Assembly: GCA_008501635.1 (NCBI GenBank)
Contig: QQUJ01000025.1
Span: 1 to 32,195, forward strand
Source of the DNA: Pseudomonadota bacterium
GTDB taxonomy: Bacteria; Pseudomonadota; Gammaproteobacteria; QQUJ01
Direction: 5' to 3'
Length of the DNA: 32,195 nt
Shown: one piece after another, positions 1 through 7,842 of the stretch
Numbering within the stretch: position 1 is the first letter of the stretch
Layout: every line of letters starts with the position of its first letter
The notes under the pieces: generated by a model
The model's input: the letters and a program-made list of their open reading frames with translations, nothing else
Told to the model about the DNA's origin: nothing
Databases searched by the model: none
Position numbers and translations under genes: made by a program

Positions 1-44
1 CTTTCATCGACTGGGCATCCTCAACCAACGAACCAAACAAATAC

Positions 45-66
45 TGATGCCAAAACAATGGCATCA
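45..66. terminator. Perfect 8-bp hairpin beyond the helicase gene
   Basis: TGATGCCA (45-52) and TGGCATCA (59-66) are exact reverse complements around a 6-nt A-rich loop. The hairpin lies about 80 bp past the helicase stop codon. Read on the minus strand it is followed by a moderately T-rich stretch but no real T run, so it is only a possible terminator. Bases 1-143 otherwise hold no gene I can support. All three plus-strand frames are open from base 1 for only 14-25 codons, so a gene tail entering from the left is possible but unrecognisable. Confidence 0.3.
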
Positions 67-143
67 CATCAGTGACTAAGGTGTAAACCATGTGCCCGGT
101 TCAATTCGTAAACAATGTTCGGGTTGCACAGTGAGGGTGAGAG

Positions 144-2564
144 CTATCGATCCCGCGGGGCACCGCCAAACCACCAACCCGGCAGCAACCGCACCACATC
201 CGGTCGGGCAAACCGCTCATCGATCAGAATCACCACCCCTTGATCCTCCGGCGTGCGAATCACCCGCCCGGCCGCCTGCGCCACCTTCTGCAGCCCGGGG
301 TAGAGGTAGGCGTAGTCATAACCGCGGCCGAAACGTTGTTCCAGGCGCTCGCGCAGAATCTCGTGCCACGCATCGAAAGGCGGCAATCCCAGGGTGGCGA
401 TGAAGGCGCCGACCAGCCGCCTGCCGGGCAGGTCGATGCCCTCGGCGAAGGCGCCGCCCAGCACCGCGAAACCGATGCCCTCGCCGTCGGCGACGAAGCG
501 ATCGATGAATGCCTGGCGCGCCTGCGGCGACATGCCCCGCGACTGGTGCCACGTCGGCACCTGCGGCGCGGCGTGCAGAAACCCCGCGTGGACGGCCTCG
601 AGGTAGGCGAAGCTGCTGAAGTAGGCCAGATAGTTGCCGGGATGCTCTCGATACTGCGCGGCCATCAGCGCGGCGATGGGCTGCACCGAGGCCTCGCGAT
701 CCGCCAGGCGCGTGCTGATGCTGGTCTCCAGTCGCACCTGCAGTTGATGCGCGCCGAAGGGGCTTTCGATGTCCTGCCACAGGGTGTCCGGCGGCAGGCC
801 CAGCAGGTCGCGGCGGTAGTGCGCCGGGGCGAGCGTGGCCGAGAACAGAATCGTGCTGTGCGCGCTGGCAAACCGCGGTGCGAGAAAATCGGCGGGAATC
901 AGGTTGCGGATCGCCAGCACCGCGCGGCCCCGGCCGTGGCGGTCCAGTTCGCACAGCGAATGATCCCCGAAGCACTCCGCCAGGCGCACGTAACGGATGG
1001 CCTCGAACAGCAACTCCTGCAATTCGAGATCAGCCGGCTCGTCGGCGAGATATTCGGAGATGGCGGTGATCACCCCCAACGCGGCCAGCGTGAGTTCCGC
1101 GGGGAGATCGATGAAGCCGGCCTCCCGTTGAGCGATGCCCCCGGATGCCACGCCTGTGCCTGTGCCTGTGCTTGTAGGAGCGACTTCAGTCGCGATAGCA
1201 GTCATATCCGGGGCGCCGTCAAGGGATTCGCGACTGAAGTCGCTCCTACAGGGGGATTTATCGGACCCGGTGGTTTGGTCGGGCCGTACGGTCAATTCGT
1301 GGCGAGCCACCAGGCTGCTCCACTGCCGCGCCAGTTTGCCGAGCGAGCGTTTCAGCGCGGCGGGTGCCCGGCGCTTCACCGCCAGCACCCGCTGCTGGGT
1401 GAATTCGGTGCTGTACATGCCGCGTGCGCGGCCGATCAGGTTGTGGGCCTCGTCGATCAGCAGCACCGTCTTCCAGTCGTCCTGCTGCGTCAGCGCGTAG
1501 AGCAACGCCTGCTGGTCGAAGTAGCGATTCACGTCGCCGATCACCACATCCGCCCAGCGCGCCATCTCCTGGCCCAGGTAGTAGGGGCAGATCTGATGGG
1601 CCAGCGCCGCCTCGCGCAGGCGGTCCCGATCGAGAAACCCGGCGCTGTTCGCGGCGCTGTGGCGCGCCTCGGCCAGGCGGTCGAAAAAGCCCTTCGCCAA
1701 CGGACACGATTCACCGTGGCAGGCGAGATCGGGATGCTCGCAGGCGTGTTCTTTCGCCGGGAGTTCCAGCACCCGCAGCGGCAGCGCGGCCTCCTGCCCG
1801 TCACGAATGCGGGCCAGCCCGTCGAGCGCCAGTTGCCGCCCGGTGTTGCGCGCGGTGAGATAGAAGACGCGGTCCAGCCCCTGGCGCGGCATGGCCATCA
1901 GCGCCGGGAAGAGGGTGCCCGCGGTCTTGCCGAGGCCGGTCGGGGCCTGCAGCAGCAGATGCTGGCCGGTGCAGACCGTCTTGTAGACCGTCTCCGCCAG
2001 CGCGCGCTGGCCCTTGCGAAAGTCGCCGAACGGAAACCGCAAACCGGCGAGCGCGGCATCGCGCGCCGCACGATGCGCCTCTTCCTGCTCGGCCCAGCGC
2101 CGGTAAACACGGCACAGCGTCGCCAGCAGTTCCCACAGCGTCGCCGCGTTCGCCTGTTCGGTGAGGCGTGTCTCGCGATCGCGGCCGACGTCGTAATAGA
2201 CCAGCGCCAGCTCGATGGCGTCGAGACCCTCGCTGGCGCACAACAGCGCCCCGTAGGCACGCAGCTGCGCCCAGTGCAGCGCCTGCTGCGCGGCGGAGAG
2301 CCGCGACAGATCGCCGCGGTGGGTCTTGATCTCCTCCAGACACTGCTTGCGGGTGTCGTAACCATCGGCGCGCCCGCTGAGCGCCAGCCCCTCGCACTCG
2401 CCGGCCAGCGGCAGCTCCACCACGTAGTGCGCGCCGCGCCGCGCCCGCACGCGGGCATGTCCCGCGATGCCCTCATCCGCGCTGGGGGAGGGGGTATAGC
2501 GGTGATCGAGATCGCCGCTGCGGGCGGCAAACTCGCACAGCGTGTGCACGGCGACCCGCATCAT
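144..2564 (-). CDS. DinG/XPD-like Fe-S DNA helicase with N-terminal PD-(D/E)XK-like domain
   Basis: Predicted superfamily 2, Rad3/XPD-type ATP-dependent DNA helicase of 806 residues, presumably acting in DNA repair with the nuclease gene upstream. An N-terminal segment has the pattern D67...E78-I-K80 followed by QLRAY, as in Cas4/RecB-like PD-(D/E)XK nucleases. Walker A (APTGLGKT) is at 207-214, four Cys at 275, 282, 287 and 326 are placed like the XPD 4Fe-4S cluster, DEAH is at 371-374, and a C-terminal QAAGRVIR motif VI is near residue 765. The start is the first Met of an MMRV sequence; its ATG overlaps the TGA of the FAN1-like gene (ATGA), implying translational coupling. The frame stays open upstream through the FAN1 gene, but that part is a GC-rich shadow. 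Residues 439-464 are encoded by an inserted REP pair. The helicase call is firm; nuclease activity of the N-terminal domain is inferred. Confidence 0.88.
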   Translation of the reverse strand: MMRVAVHTLCEFAARSGDLDHRYTPSPSADEGIAGHARVRARRGAHYVVELPLAGECEGLALSGRADGYDTRKQCLEEIKTHRGDLSRLSAAQQALHWAQLRAYGALLCASEGLDAIELALVYYDVGRDRETRLTEQANAATLWELLATLCRVYRRWAEQEEAHRAARDAALAGLRFPFGDFRKGQRALAETVYKTVCTGQHLLLQAPTGLGKTAGTLFPALMAMPRQGLDRVFYLTARNTGRQLALDGLARIRDGQEAALPLRVLELPAKEHACEHPDLACHGESCPLAKGFFDRLAEARHSAANSAGFLDRDRLREAALAHQICPYYLGQEMARWADVVIGDVNRYFDQQALLYALTQQDDWKTVLLIDEAHNLIGRARGMYSTEFTQQRVLAVKRRAPAALKRSLGKLARQWSSLVARHELTVRPDQTTGSDKSPCRSDFSRESLDGAPDMTAIATEVAPTSTGTGTGVASGGIAQREAGFIDLPAELTLAALGVITAISEYLADEPADLELQELLFEAIRYVRLAECFGDHSLCELDRHGRGRAVLAIRNLIPADFLAPRFASAHSTILFSATLAPAHYRRDLLGLPPDTLWQDIESPFGAHQLQVRLETSISTRLADREASVQPIAALMAAQYREHPGNYLAYFSSFAYLEAVHAGFLHAAPQVPTWHQSRGMSPQARQAFIDRFVADGEGIGFAVLGGAFAEGIDLPGRRLVGAFIATLGLPPFDAWHEILRERLEQRFGRGYDYAYLYPGLQKVAQAAGRVIRTPEDQGVVILIDERFARPDVVRLLPGWWFGGAPRDR
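1151..1172. repeat. Hexamer microsatellite in the helicase gene
   Basis: About three and a half copies of the hexamer GCCTGT run directly into the REP pair. On the coding strand they encode alternating Thr-Gly. Because the unit is six bases, copy-number change would keep the reading frame. Confidence 0.6.
1174..1196 (+). repeat. REP palindrome, family B, copy 1
   Basis: Starts with the tetranucleotide GTAG typical of RAYT-associated REPs, then GAGCGACT-TC-AGTCGCGA, an imperfect hairpin. GTAGGAGCG-type palindromes are widespread in gammaproteobacteria such as Pseudomonas and Xanthomonas. With the inverted copy at 1228-1249 it forms a head-to-head pair inside an open reading frame. No RAYT for this family is visible in the window. 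Confidence 0.75.
1228..1249 (-). repeat. REP palindrome, family B, copy 2 (inverted)
   Basis: Reverse complement of the 1174-1196 copy (TCGCGACTGAAGTCGC, then TCCTAC at the end). The two copies face each other across about 31 bp, a BIME-like pair. The pair is read through in frame by the helicase gene. Confidence 0.75.
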
Positions 2565-4228
2565 GCCGGCTCCTCCCAGCTCACCTGGCAGACGGCGACC
2601 TCGATGCCATGCGCCAGACAGTAGGCCAGCCAGCGCCGCTGATGATCCTGCAGCCGGTCGCCCGGCGCCTTCACCTCGATCAGCCGGTAACCGGGCGGTG
2701 CGAACTGGATCAGATCCGGCAGGCCCGAGCGGTGATGGCGCAGATCGGCGAGCATGCGTTCGAACACCGCCGCGAGATGCGCGGCGGGGATGCACGCCAA
2801 CGCCAACTCGATCAGTTCCAGCGTCACCGTCGGCCAGTGCACGAAGGGGTTGGTGATGCCCGCTTTCTCCTGCCAGGTCGCCACAATGCGCCGGCGATAG
2901 TCGTCCGTTGTCAGGGCGGCGAGACAGTCGTTGAACAGCCGCCGCCGGCGCGCCACGAAATCTTCGCGATCGAGATCCGCCGGCGCGGCATGAAAAGGGT
3001 GAAAGAACGCGCCCGGCAGCGGCGCATACAACGCCGGCCAGCAGAGCAGGGCGAAGAGGGCGTTGAACAGGCGGTTCTCGACGTAATGCACCGGCGCGTC
3101 GGCCCGCGACAGATGCGCCGCCACCGCGCTTTCCACTGACTCCTTCGCCAGCGGCGGCAGCGTCAACGCGACGGTTGGGATGGCGGCCGCGCGCTGCCGG
3201 GCAGGCAGCGACTGTCCGAGACGCTTCGCGAACCGCGAGCGCAGCCGCTCCAGCCCCTGGCGCTCGGCACCACAACGCGGCGCAGCCAGCGCCGCCTCGA
3301 CCAGAGGAAAGGCCTGCACGTGTTCGCCGCGCCGTTCCATCAACCGCAACCGCCGCAGCCGCGCCTCGCGATGCGTGCTCGCACCCCAGGCGGCCAGCGC
3401 CAGCACCGGGTCCCCCCGGCGTTCGGCCTTGCAGCCCAACGCATACAGCACCCGCCCGCGCCGGCTCTCCAGCCAGGGATTGGGTGCGGCTGCCGTCGGC
3501 ACGGCCTGCCAGATCTCAGCGGGCGCCTCATCCGCCTCCAGCCGTTCCCGGCAGGCATGCAGATGGAGATAGCTGTCGACCTCGTCGCGCACCTGAAAGG
3601 CGCGGGAGGCGGCGGAGAAGGGCACGGACTCGTAGCGCTGGTGACCCAGTTCGGTCAGCACGAACTCCGACCAGTCCTGCCGCAGATTGCCGAAGAACAG
3701 CAGCCGCACCCGCTCGAACAGCGGCATGCAGGTCAGCGCCACCACGCGATCGTCGCTCTCCGGCCACCATTCCGTCAGCGGCCTGGGCTCCATTGCCTGC
3801 TCACTCAAGGCCGCGAGCAGCGCCTGTTTCGTCGCGGAGCGTTTCAGCCCCACCCGCGCAATGTCATCCGCCAGCGCCTGTGCCAGTTCGGGGCGGGTGT
3901 GCAAACCAAAAAGCTCTTCCAGCGACAGTACCGGCCGCGGGTCGATCCAGCCATCAGCCTCCAACGCTTCCAGCGCCTCCACCACCGGCGCCCCCAGCTC
4001 GGGGTAGCGCAGCTTGCTCAGACGAAACAGGCACCCCGAGCGCATCACCATGCGCACCAGCAGCGCCTGGGCGGAGCGGGGCAGCGCTTCGAACCCCGCC
4101 AGACGCGCGCGCTCATCGTCGGTCAGAAGATCCGCATGGTGCGTCCCCACCCACGCCAGCACGGTGCGGAAGTTCGCGAGGTAATAGAGCGGATTGTTGA
4201 GGGGTGCAGTGAACGGCCGGGATTCCAT
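2561..4228 (-). CDS. FAN1-like VRR-NUC structure-specific nuclease
   Basis: 555-residue protein matching the bacterial FAN1 family in length and in its C-terminal VRR-NUC domain. The nuclease core reads GLPDL (D505), then E518-V-K520 followed by APGDRL and a Gln, the signature of this PD-(D/E)XK subgroup. The N-terminal part is mostly alpha-helical with a SAP-like and TPR-like look, as in FAN1. FAN1 proteins are structure-specific nucleases that cut 5' flaps and help unhook DNA interstrand crosslinks. The stop codon overlaps the start of the helicase gene, so the two are co-translated. The same nuclease-helicase pairing occurs in Pseudomonas, from general knowledge. The start at 4226-4228 has no obvious Shine-Dalgarno sequence. 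Confidence 0.88.
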   Translation of the reverse strand: MESRPFTAPLNNPLYYLANFRTVLAWVGTHHADLLTDDERARLAGFEALPRSAQALLVRMVMRSGCLFRLSKLRYPELGAPVVEALEALEADGWIDPRPVLSLEELFGLHTRPELAQALADDIARVGLKRSATKQALLAALSEQAMEPRPLTEWWPESDDRVVALTCMPLFERVRLLFFGNLRQDWSEFVLTELGHQRYESVPFSAASRAFQVRDEVDSYLHLHACRERLEADEAPAEIWQAVPTAAAPNPWLESRRGRVLYALGCKAERRGDPVLALAAWGASTHREARLRRLRLMERRGEHVQAFPLVEAALAAPRCGAERQGLERLRSRFAKRLGQSLPARQRAAAIPTVALTLPPLAKESVESAVAAHLSRADAPVHYVENRLFNALFALLCWPALYAPLPGAFFHPFHAAPADLDREDFVARRRRLFNDCLAALTTDDYRRRIVATWQEKAGITNPFVHWPTVTLELIELALACIPAAHLAAVFERMLADLRHHRSGLPDLIQFAPPGYRLIEVKAPGDRLQDHQRRWLAYCLAHGIEVAVCQVSWEEPA

Positions 4229-4309
4229 CGCCCGCCATTATCCCCCGAAGCGGCGTCGAGGACACCGGCACGCAGAAAAATGAACGACCGATGTGGATCG
4301 ATACAAAAA

Positions 4310-4339
4310 GTAGGTCGGGTTAGCGCAGCGTAACCCGAC
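4310..4339 (+). repeat. REP palindrome, family A, copy 1
   Basis: GTAG head followed by the arms GTCGGGTTA and TAACCCGAC around a GCGCAGCG centre. It lies in the 224-bp divergent region between the FAN1 gene and the small unknown gene at 4453. It is one of seven copies, all between 4.3 and 8.6 kb. Confidence 0.88.
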
Positions 4340-4452
4340 AATAGCCGTTGAAACCAAATCAAAGAGCCCCTCGCCGCAATCCCGCAAAACCAACACCAGC
4401 GGCCGGCAACTACACTTGTAGTGGAGGCACAGAAACCAAGGGGGGCAGTTCC

Positions 4453-4788
4453 ATGAAACCACTAAAATTCCAGGTCGTAGGCGAAGAAGACTACGCCTTC
4501 GGCGTCGATATCAGCGGCAACGGCGACTACGTGATCACCAGCGGCACCTATGCCAGCAAACCACCGCGCAAGGGCAAACTGACCCCGGCGCAGCAAGACC
4601 AACTGCTCGCCGCCATCGACGCCCTCGGCATCCCCAGCGAACACCCCATGCCCGAAGGCGCAACAGCCTTCGAGGCCCAACTCACTATCGGGGCGGGCGA
4701 CGAAGCGATCACCTACCCGTTCTGGGAGGGCGCGTTGGAAGAGGACGAGAAACTGAAGGCCTTGGTGCGCTTGCTTGAAACGTACTAA
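4453..4788 (+). CDS. Hypothetical acidic protein (111 aa)
   Basis: I do not recognise this family. The ATG at 4453 is chosen over an upstream in-frame ATG at 4348 because a strong AAGGGGGG ribosome-binding site at 4439-4446 lies 6 nt before it, and the upstream extension is low-complexity and close to the REP. The product is acidic, with no signal peptide, membrane segment or Cys. An N-terminal beta-rich part (VVGEEDYAFGVDISGNGDY) is followed by a helical segment (TPAQQDQLLAAIDALGI) and a C-terminal LLETY. It is probably a small cytosolic protein. Codon use resembles its neighbours, so it is likely a real gene. Confidence 0.65.
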   Translation: MKPLKFQVVGEEDYAFGVDISGNGDYVITSGTYASKPPRKGKLTPAQQDQLLAAIDALGIPSEHPMPEGATAFEAQLTIGAGDEAITYPFWEGALEEDEKLKALVRLLETY

Positions 4789-4874
4789 GACGGAGTCCCA
4801 TCCCAGGCGCACAGGATCTGGTTGCGGGGAACGCGCGCAGCGGCACCGGCTGCGATTGCCCCGACACTGAACCG

Positions 4875-5426
4875 ATGAACCCGCCAACCCTCTACACCCT
4901 CGGCCACAGCAACCGCGAACCCGAAGCGTTTCTGCAACTGCTCGTTGATGCCGACATCCGCCAGCTCGTGGATATCCGGACGGTGCCGCGATCGCGACGC
5001 TTCCCCCATTTTGATGCCGAAGCATTGCGCCAGCTGGTCGAACCGCGCGGGATCACCTACCACCTCACCGGCAAGGTTTTCGGCGGGCTGCGCCACAGCG
5101 ACCCGATGTCGCCCCACAACGCGCTGGGCGAGGAGCTGCGTGAATTTGCCGATCACATGATGTCGGAGACGTTCAGCAAGGCGGTCGAGCAACTGGTCCG
5201 GCTGGCCGAACAGAGCGGCCCCGTGGCGCTACTCTGCGCCGAGCGCCTCCCCGCGTACTGCCACCGACGACTGCTGGCCGACTATCTTCACGCCCGGGGC
5301 GTAAGCGTGGTGCATCTCATCGATGCGCAGACGGCCCGCGCCCATACGCTGAGCCCGGAGTGCCGCCTCGACCCCAGGGGGCTGGTGTACGACCGCGCCG
5401 TACAGACGGCTCCCAAGCCACATTAA
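4875..5426 (+). CDS. DUF488 domain protein
   Basis: 183-residue protein with the hallmarks of DUF488: N-terminal LYTLGHSNR, VDIRTVPRSRRFPHF, KVFGGLR, and a central CAERLPAYCHRRLLADYL motif with paired Cys and a CHR. Family members are small cytosolic proteins of unproven function. The conserved Cys/His/Arg cluster suggests an enzyme or nucleic-acid-related role, which remains unproven. The ATG at 4875 begins the conserved region directly and has no strong ribosome-binding site. It lies 86 bp after the preceding unknown gene on the same strand. Confidence 0.85.
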   Translation: MNPPTLYTLGHSNREPEAFLQLLVDADIRQLVDIRTVPRSRRFPHFDAEALRQLVEPRGITYHLTGKVFGGLRHSDPMSPHNALGEELREFADHMMSETFSKAVEQLVRLAEQSGPVALLCAERLPAYCHRRLLADYLHARGVSVVHLIDAQTARAHTLSPECRLDPRGLVYDRAVQTAPKPH

Positions 5427-5569
5427 AAGCCAGAGCGCGCAGCAGAACAGCGGTGACCCGGGCACTGATCCTGTACTCCGGAATTAAATTGATTGATTTC
5501 CCCCTTTCCAGAAAAACCTATGCTACATTTCTCCTCGGTAACAAATTTAAAAGCACAAGGAGTACTCCA

Positions 5570-5854
5570 ATGGATTTGGAGAGATGGACCGATATTGAAG
5601 TGCTTGACTGTCCTTCGGTGGGTTTTCGGGTCGCAACCGCCCTGGCGATGACGGGGCTGGTCAACCCCGACCCCGGCCCCGAATTTACCGACGTCTACTG
5701 CACCCTCAACCACTGCACAGGAGCGCTGAGCTGCGGCTTCTCGCTGCCTGCCACCTCTGGCGATCTGGTGCTCTCGAGCTGCCCGGTGGGGGAACTGCTG
5801 CACAAGAAACTGGGCCTCAAGGCCAAGCCGCGCTTGAGTGCGGTAGGCGCATAG
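5570..5854 (+). CDS. Hypothetical Cys-containing small protein (94 aa)
   Basis: I do not recognise this protein. The start at 5570 has a strong AAGGAG (5557-5562) 7 nt upstream. The longer frame from 5360 overlaps the DUF488 gene and is unlikely. It has five Cys (in LDCPSVGF, VYCTLNHC, ALSCGF and SSCPVGEL) and reads as a compact beta-rich domain with no signal peptide or membrane segment. The Cys spacing could support metal binding or a redox role, but none matches a motif I know. The 143 bp before it are AT-richer than the surroundings and probably hold its promoter, though I could not find a convincing -35/-10 pair with standard spacing. Confidence 0.65.
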   Translation: MDLERWTDIEVLDCPSVGFRVATALAMTGLVNPDPGPEFTDVYCTLNHCTGALSCGFSLPATSGDLVLSSCPVGELLHKKLGLKAKPRLSAVGA

Positions 5855-6162
5855 CCGTCAACGCTGGCCCGGGGACGAGCAGTCTGCATTTCCGAACCGG
5901 CAAGCTACCGGAGCCGGTTGCCAAAACCCGATCCCATCCGTGATCGCCCCCTGACACTGTGCGGAAACAACGCCGACGAAGAGTCCAGCCCTTTGTCTGA
6001 TCGCAGCAACGTCAGAGCGAACGCACCGCCAGGATGAAAGCCGAAGCCCCGATCCGTTAAGATGGCGGCTCGGAATCAAATGGACTCGTCAATTCCTCTC
6101 ACAAGCAGCTATGGATCCCTTTGCACGGAAGGCCATCGAGACAAGCATCGTGAGTGCATACA
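5855..6162. other. Intergenic region without a supported gene
   Basis: No gene is supported in these 308 bp. A hairpin with arms AACCGGC (5895-5901) and GCCGGTT (5913-5919) follows the 94-aa gene and may end its transcript, although no T run follows. The minus-strand frame at 5858-6079 has no family resemblance and no ribosome-binding site. The promoter of the following split-barrel gene should lie in the right half. Confidence 0.4.
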
Positions 6163-6645
6163 ATGACGGTTGAAGAGGGCGATCTGGCGAACAAGGTTGG
6201 TGCCTATCTCGACCGCCACACCGTCATGACATTGGCAACCCAGGATGACGGCGGCCCGCATGCCGTTTCGCTGATGTACGCCCGCGACAGCTTCACCCTC
6301 TACTGGTTGTCCGACCCCAAGGTGCGCCATTCGTGCCACCTTGACGCCGCATCCCGCGTTTCCGTCACCGTAGCCGGGCAATACGACGACTTCAAGGCGG
6401 TCCAGGGATTACAGATGAAGGGCAAGGCCGCCAAGGTCGCGAACGCCGAGGAGGCGAAACGAGCCTTCACCCTTCTGAAAACGCGCTACCCCTTTCTCAA
6501 ATCGTTCGGTCTCGGTGAACTCGCCCGCCATCTCGGCGCGGCTGCCATCTACGCCTTCCGACCGACGCAGATCACCTTCATCGACAACACCCGGCGGTTT
6601 GGATTCAAGGAGACGCTGGAAATCGAGATCCCCAAAACGTCGTGA
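6163..6645 (+). CDS. Pyridoxamine 5'-phosphate oxidase-like FMN-binding split-barrel protein
   Basis: 160-residue cytosolic protein of the split-barrel flavin-binding superfamily. The N-terminal half has the usual order: a helix (LANKVGAYLDRHTVMTLAT), the strand with GGPHAVSLMYA, then LYWLSDPKVRHSCHLDAASRVSVTVAG, typical of the FMN/F420-binding PNPOx fold. The C-terminal half has KGKAAKV and AIYAFRPTQITFIDNTRRFGF, also usual in this group. Members may bind FMN, heme or F420, and the substrate cannot be assigned. The ATG at 6163 is preferred, but a GTG at 6154 in the same frame is equally possible because neither has a clear ribosome-binding site. Confidence 0.75.
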   Translation: MTVEEGDLANKVGAYLDRHTVMTLATQDDGGPHAVSLMYARDSFTLYWLSDPKVRHSCHLDAASRVSVTVAGQYDDFKAVQGLQMKGKAAKVANAEEAKRAFTLLKTRYPFLKSFGLGELARHLGAAAIYAFRPTQITFIDNTRRFGFKETLEIEIPKTS

Positions 6646-6720
6646 GCTGGCGCGCGACGCAAGACGGAATTGCGAAAAGGCTGCGATATTAATTTTGCAG
6701 CCAAAAAAGCGGGAAGTTCT

Positions 6721-6755
6721 TCCAGCCGTCATCCCCGCGAAGGCGGGGATCTGGA
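6721..6755. repeat. Interspersed palindrome with ATCCCCGC arms
   Basis: Perfect 8-bp arms ATCCCCGC (6731-6738) and GCGGGGAT (6743-6750) surround a GAAG loop. TCCAG (6721-6725) pairs with CTGGA (6751-6755) outside a bulge. This kind of GTCATCCCCGCG palindrome is a common interspersed repeat in beta- and gammaproteobacteria. It lies between two convergent genes and may also act as a terminator. Confidence 0.65.
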
Positions 6756-6777
6756 GTATTACGCAGGGAATCCGATC

Positions 6778-6815
6778 CCCTCACCCTGGCTCTCTCCCTG
6801 ATCAGTGGGAGAGGG
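6778..6815. repeat. CTCTCCC/GGGAGAG interspersed palindrome
   Basis: CTCTCCC (6792-6798) pairs with GGGAGAG (6807-6813) around an 8-nt loop, preceded by CCCCTCACCCTGG. Elements of this form recur in many proteobacterial intergenic regions. It sits directly beyond the stop of the convergent membrane-protein gene and may serve as a terminator. Confidence 0.55.
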
Positions 6816-6846
6816 GGTCGTCGCTAACGCGACCTGCGACTAAGTA

Positions 6847-7245
6847 TCAGATGTACATCGCCTGCCGGTCGCGCAGGCGCAGCCAGCCGCGCGCGATGCG
6901 ATAAATCAGCCACACCGTCAGTACCGCCAGCATGATGAAACCGAGCGGGGCGCCGACCACGGTGAAAACGAGCACGGTTGCGACGATTACCCAGAGCACC
7001 GCGTACCAGAAGGTGCGGATCTGCCAGCGGTAGTGCGACTCGACCCACGTGCCCCAGGCGTCACTGCGGTTCATGTAGTTCAGGATCACGGCGATGATCG
7101 ACGGCACGCTGCCGATGAAGCTGCCGACCACGGTCGGAGCCCCGGCAATGCCGATAACAATTGCCAGGGTGTGCAGCGCATAGACAACCTGGGCGACCGT
7201 CATTCCGGGTGGTGGCGAATAGGCAAGTTGCGGCTCTGTGGTCAC
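6847..7245 (-). CDS. Small inner-membrane protein, DUF4870/Tic20-like
   Basis: 132-residue membrane protein with about three hydrophobic segments: one across VYALHTLAIVIGIAG to IIAVILNYM, then two close together in the C-terminal half (FWYAVLWVIVATVLVFTVVG and FIMLAVLTVWLIYRIARG). The loop WGTWVESHYRWQIRTFW resembles the DUF4870/Tic20-like membrane family. The start is GTG at 7245, supported by GGAG 7 nt upstream. No enzymatic motif is visible. It converges on the split-barrel gene, with two palindromic repeats between them. Confidence 0.75.
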   Translation of the reverse strand: MTTEPQLAYSPPPGMTVAQVVYALHTLAIVIGIAGAPTVVGSFIGSVPSIIAVILNYMNRSDAWGTWVESHYRWQIRTFWYAVLWVIVATVLVFTVVGAPLGFIMLAVLTVWLIYRIARGWLRLRDRQAMYI

Positions 7246-7287
7246 GCGGGAACTCCAGTTCAGTGGCGGTGCTGCAAACGGTTGTTT

Positions 7288-7317
7288 GTCGGGTTACGCT
7301 GCGCTAACCCGACCTAC
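7288..7317 (-). repeat. REP palindrome, family A, copy 2
   Basis: Same sequence as the 4310 copy in the opposite orientation, with GTAG reading from the minus strand. It lies in the divergent region between the membrane-protein gene and the PhnA-like gene. Confidence 0.88.
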
Positions 7318-7433
7318 ATTGGGTGCAGGCCGTATCGATAGAGATGGTCTGTGGTTAGCAGGAACTGCTCCAGAATAGCGGATCAATAGGGAAACCGGGA
7401 AAGAATTATTTTCATTCACTGCAGGAATTGACG

Positions 7434-7775
7434 ATGAGCGATTTACCCAGGTGCCCGAAGTGCGGGTCTGAATATACGTTCCAGGACGGGAGCCTGTACG
7501 TCTGCCCGGAATGCGCGCACGAGTGGTCGATGGAGGCGGCATCCCAAGCGGATAGCGAGATTCACATAGTGGAGGATGCCAACGGCAACGTGTTGCAGGA
7601 TGGCGACAGTGTCACCGTGATCAAGGATCTCAAAGTCAAAGGTTCATCGCTGGTGGTCAAGGTTGGCACCAAGGTCAGGAATATCCGGTTGGTCGATGGC
7701 GATCACGATATCGATTGCAGGATCGACGGGATTGGTCCGATGCAATTGAAGTCCGAGTTCGTGAAGAAGGCTTGA
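7434..7775 (+). CDS. phnA: PhnA/YjdM-family zinc-ribbon protein
   Basis: 113 residues, close to the 111 of E. coli PhnA (YjdM). An N-terminal zinc ribbon uses C7, C10, C24 and C27 (CPKC and CPEC), followed by the all-beta PhnA domain: [37 protein letters not shown] and a C-terminal [11 protein letters not shown]. Despite its name, the family is not needed for phosphonate breakdown in E. coli and its role is unclear. The ATG at 7434 has AGGA 7 nt upstream; a TTG at 7428 is in frame but too close to that site. Confidence 0.9.
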   Translation: MSDLPRCPKCGSEYTFQDGSLYVCPECAHEWSMEAASQADSEIHIVEDANGNVLQDGDSVTVIKDLKVKGSSLVVKVGTKVRNIRLVDGDHDIDCRIDGIGPMQLKSEFVKKA

Positions 7776-7790
7776 TTGTGGAGATGCTGT

Positions 7791-7820
7791 GTCGGGTTAC
7801 GCTCTGCTAACCCGACCTAC
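7791..7820 (-). repeat. REP palindrome, family A variant, copy 3
   Basis: Head-to-head partner of the copy at 7843. Its centre differs from the distant copies: GCAGAGCG on the GTAG strand instead of GCGCAGCG. It begins 15 bp after the PhnA stop codon. Confidence 0.88.
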
Positions 7821-7842
7821 GGGGTAAGGGCGTTGTAGCAAT

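Noticed and set aside
1-143. Tail of a transposase gene entering from the left
   Set aside because: The open stretches are only 14-25 codons and contain no recognisable motif.
240-2624. Long 794-codon open frame on the plus strand opposite the helicase
   Set aside because: It is antisense to a gene with clear helicase motifs, has repetitive Arg/Gln/Gly-rich composition and no family resemblance; GC-rich coding DNA often leaves such frames open.
2565-3275. Upstream extension of the helicase frame
   Set aside because: It overlaps the FAN1-like gene in another frame and has low-complexity Ala/Arg/Gly composition. The ATGA overlap at 2561-2564 gives the natural start.
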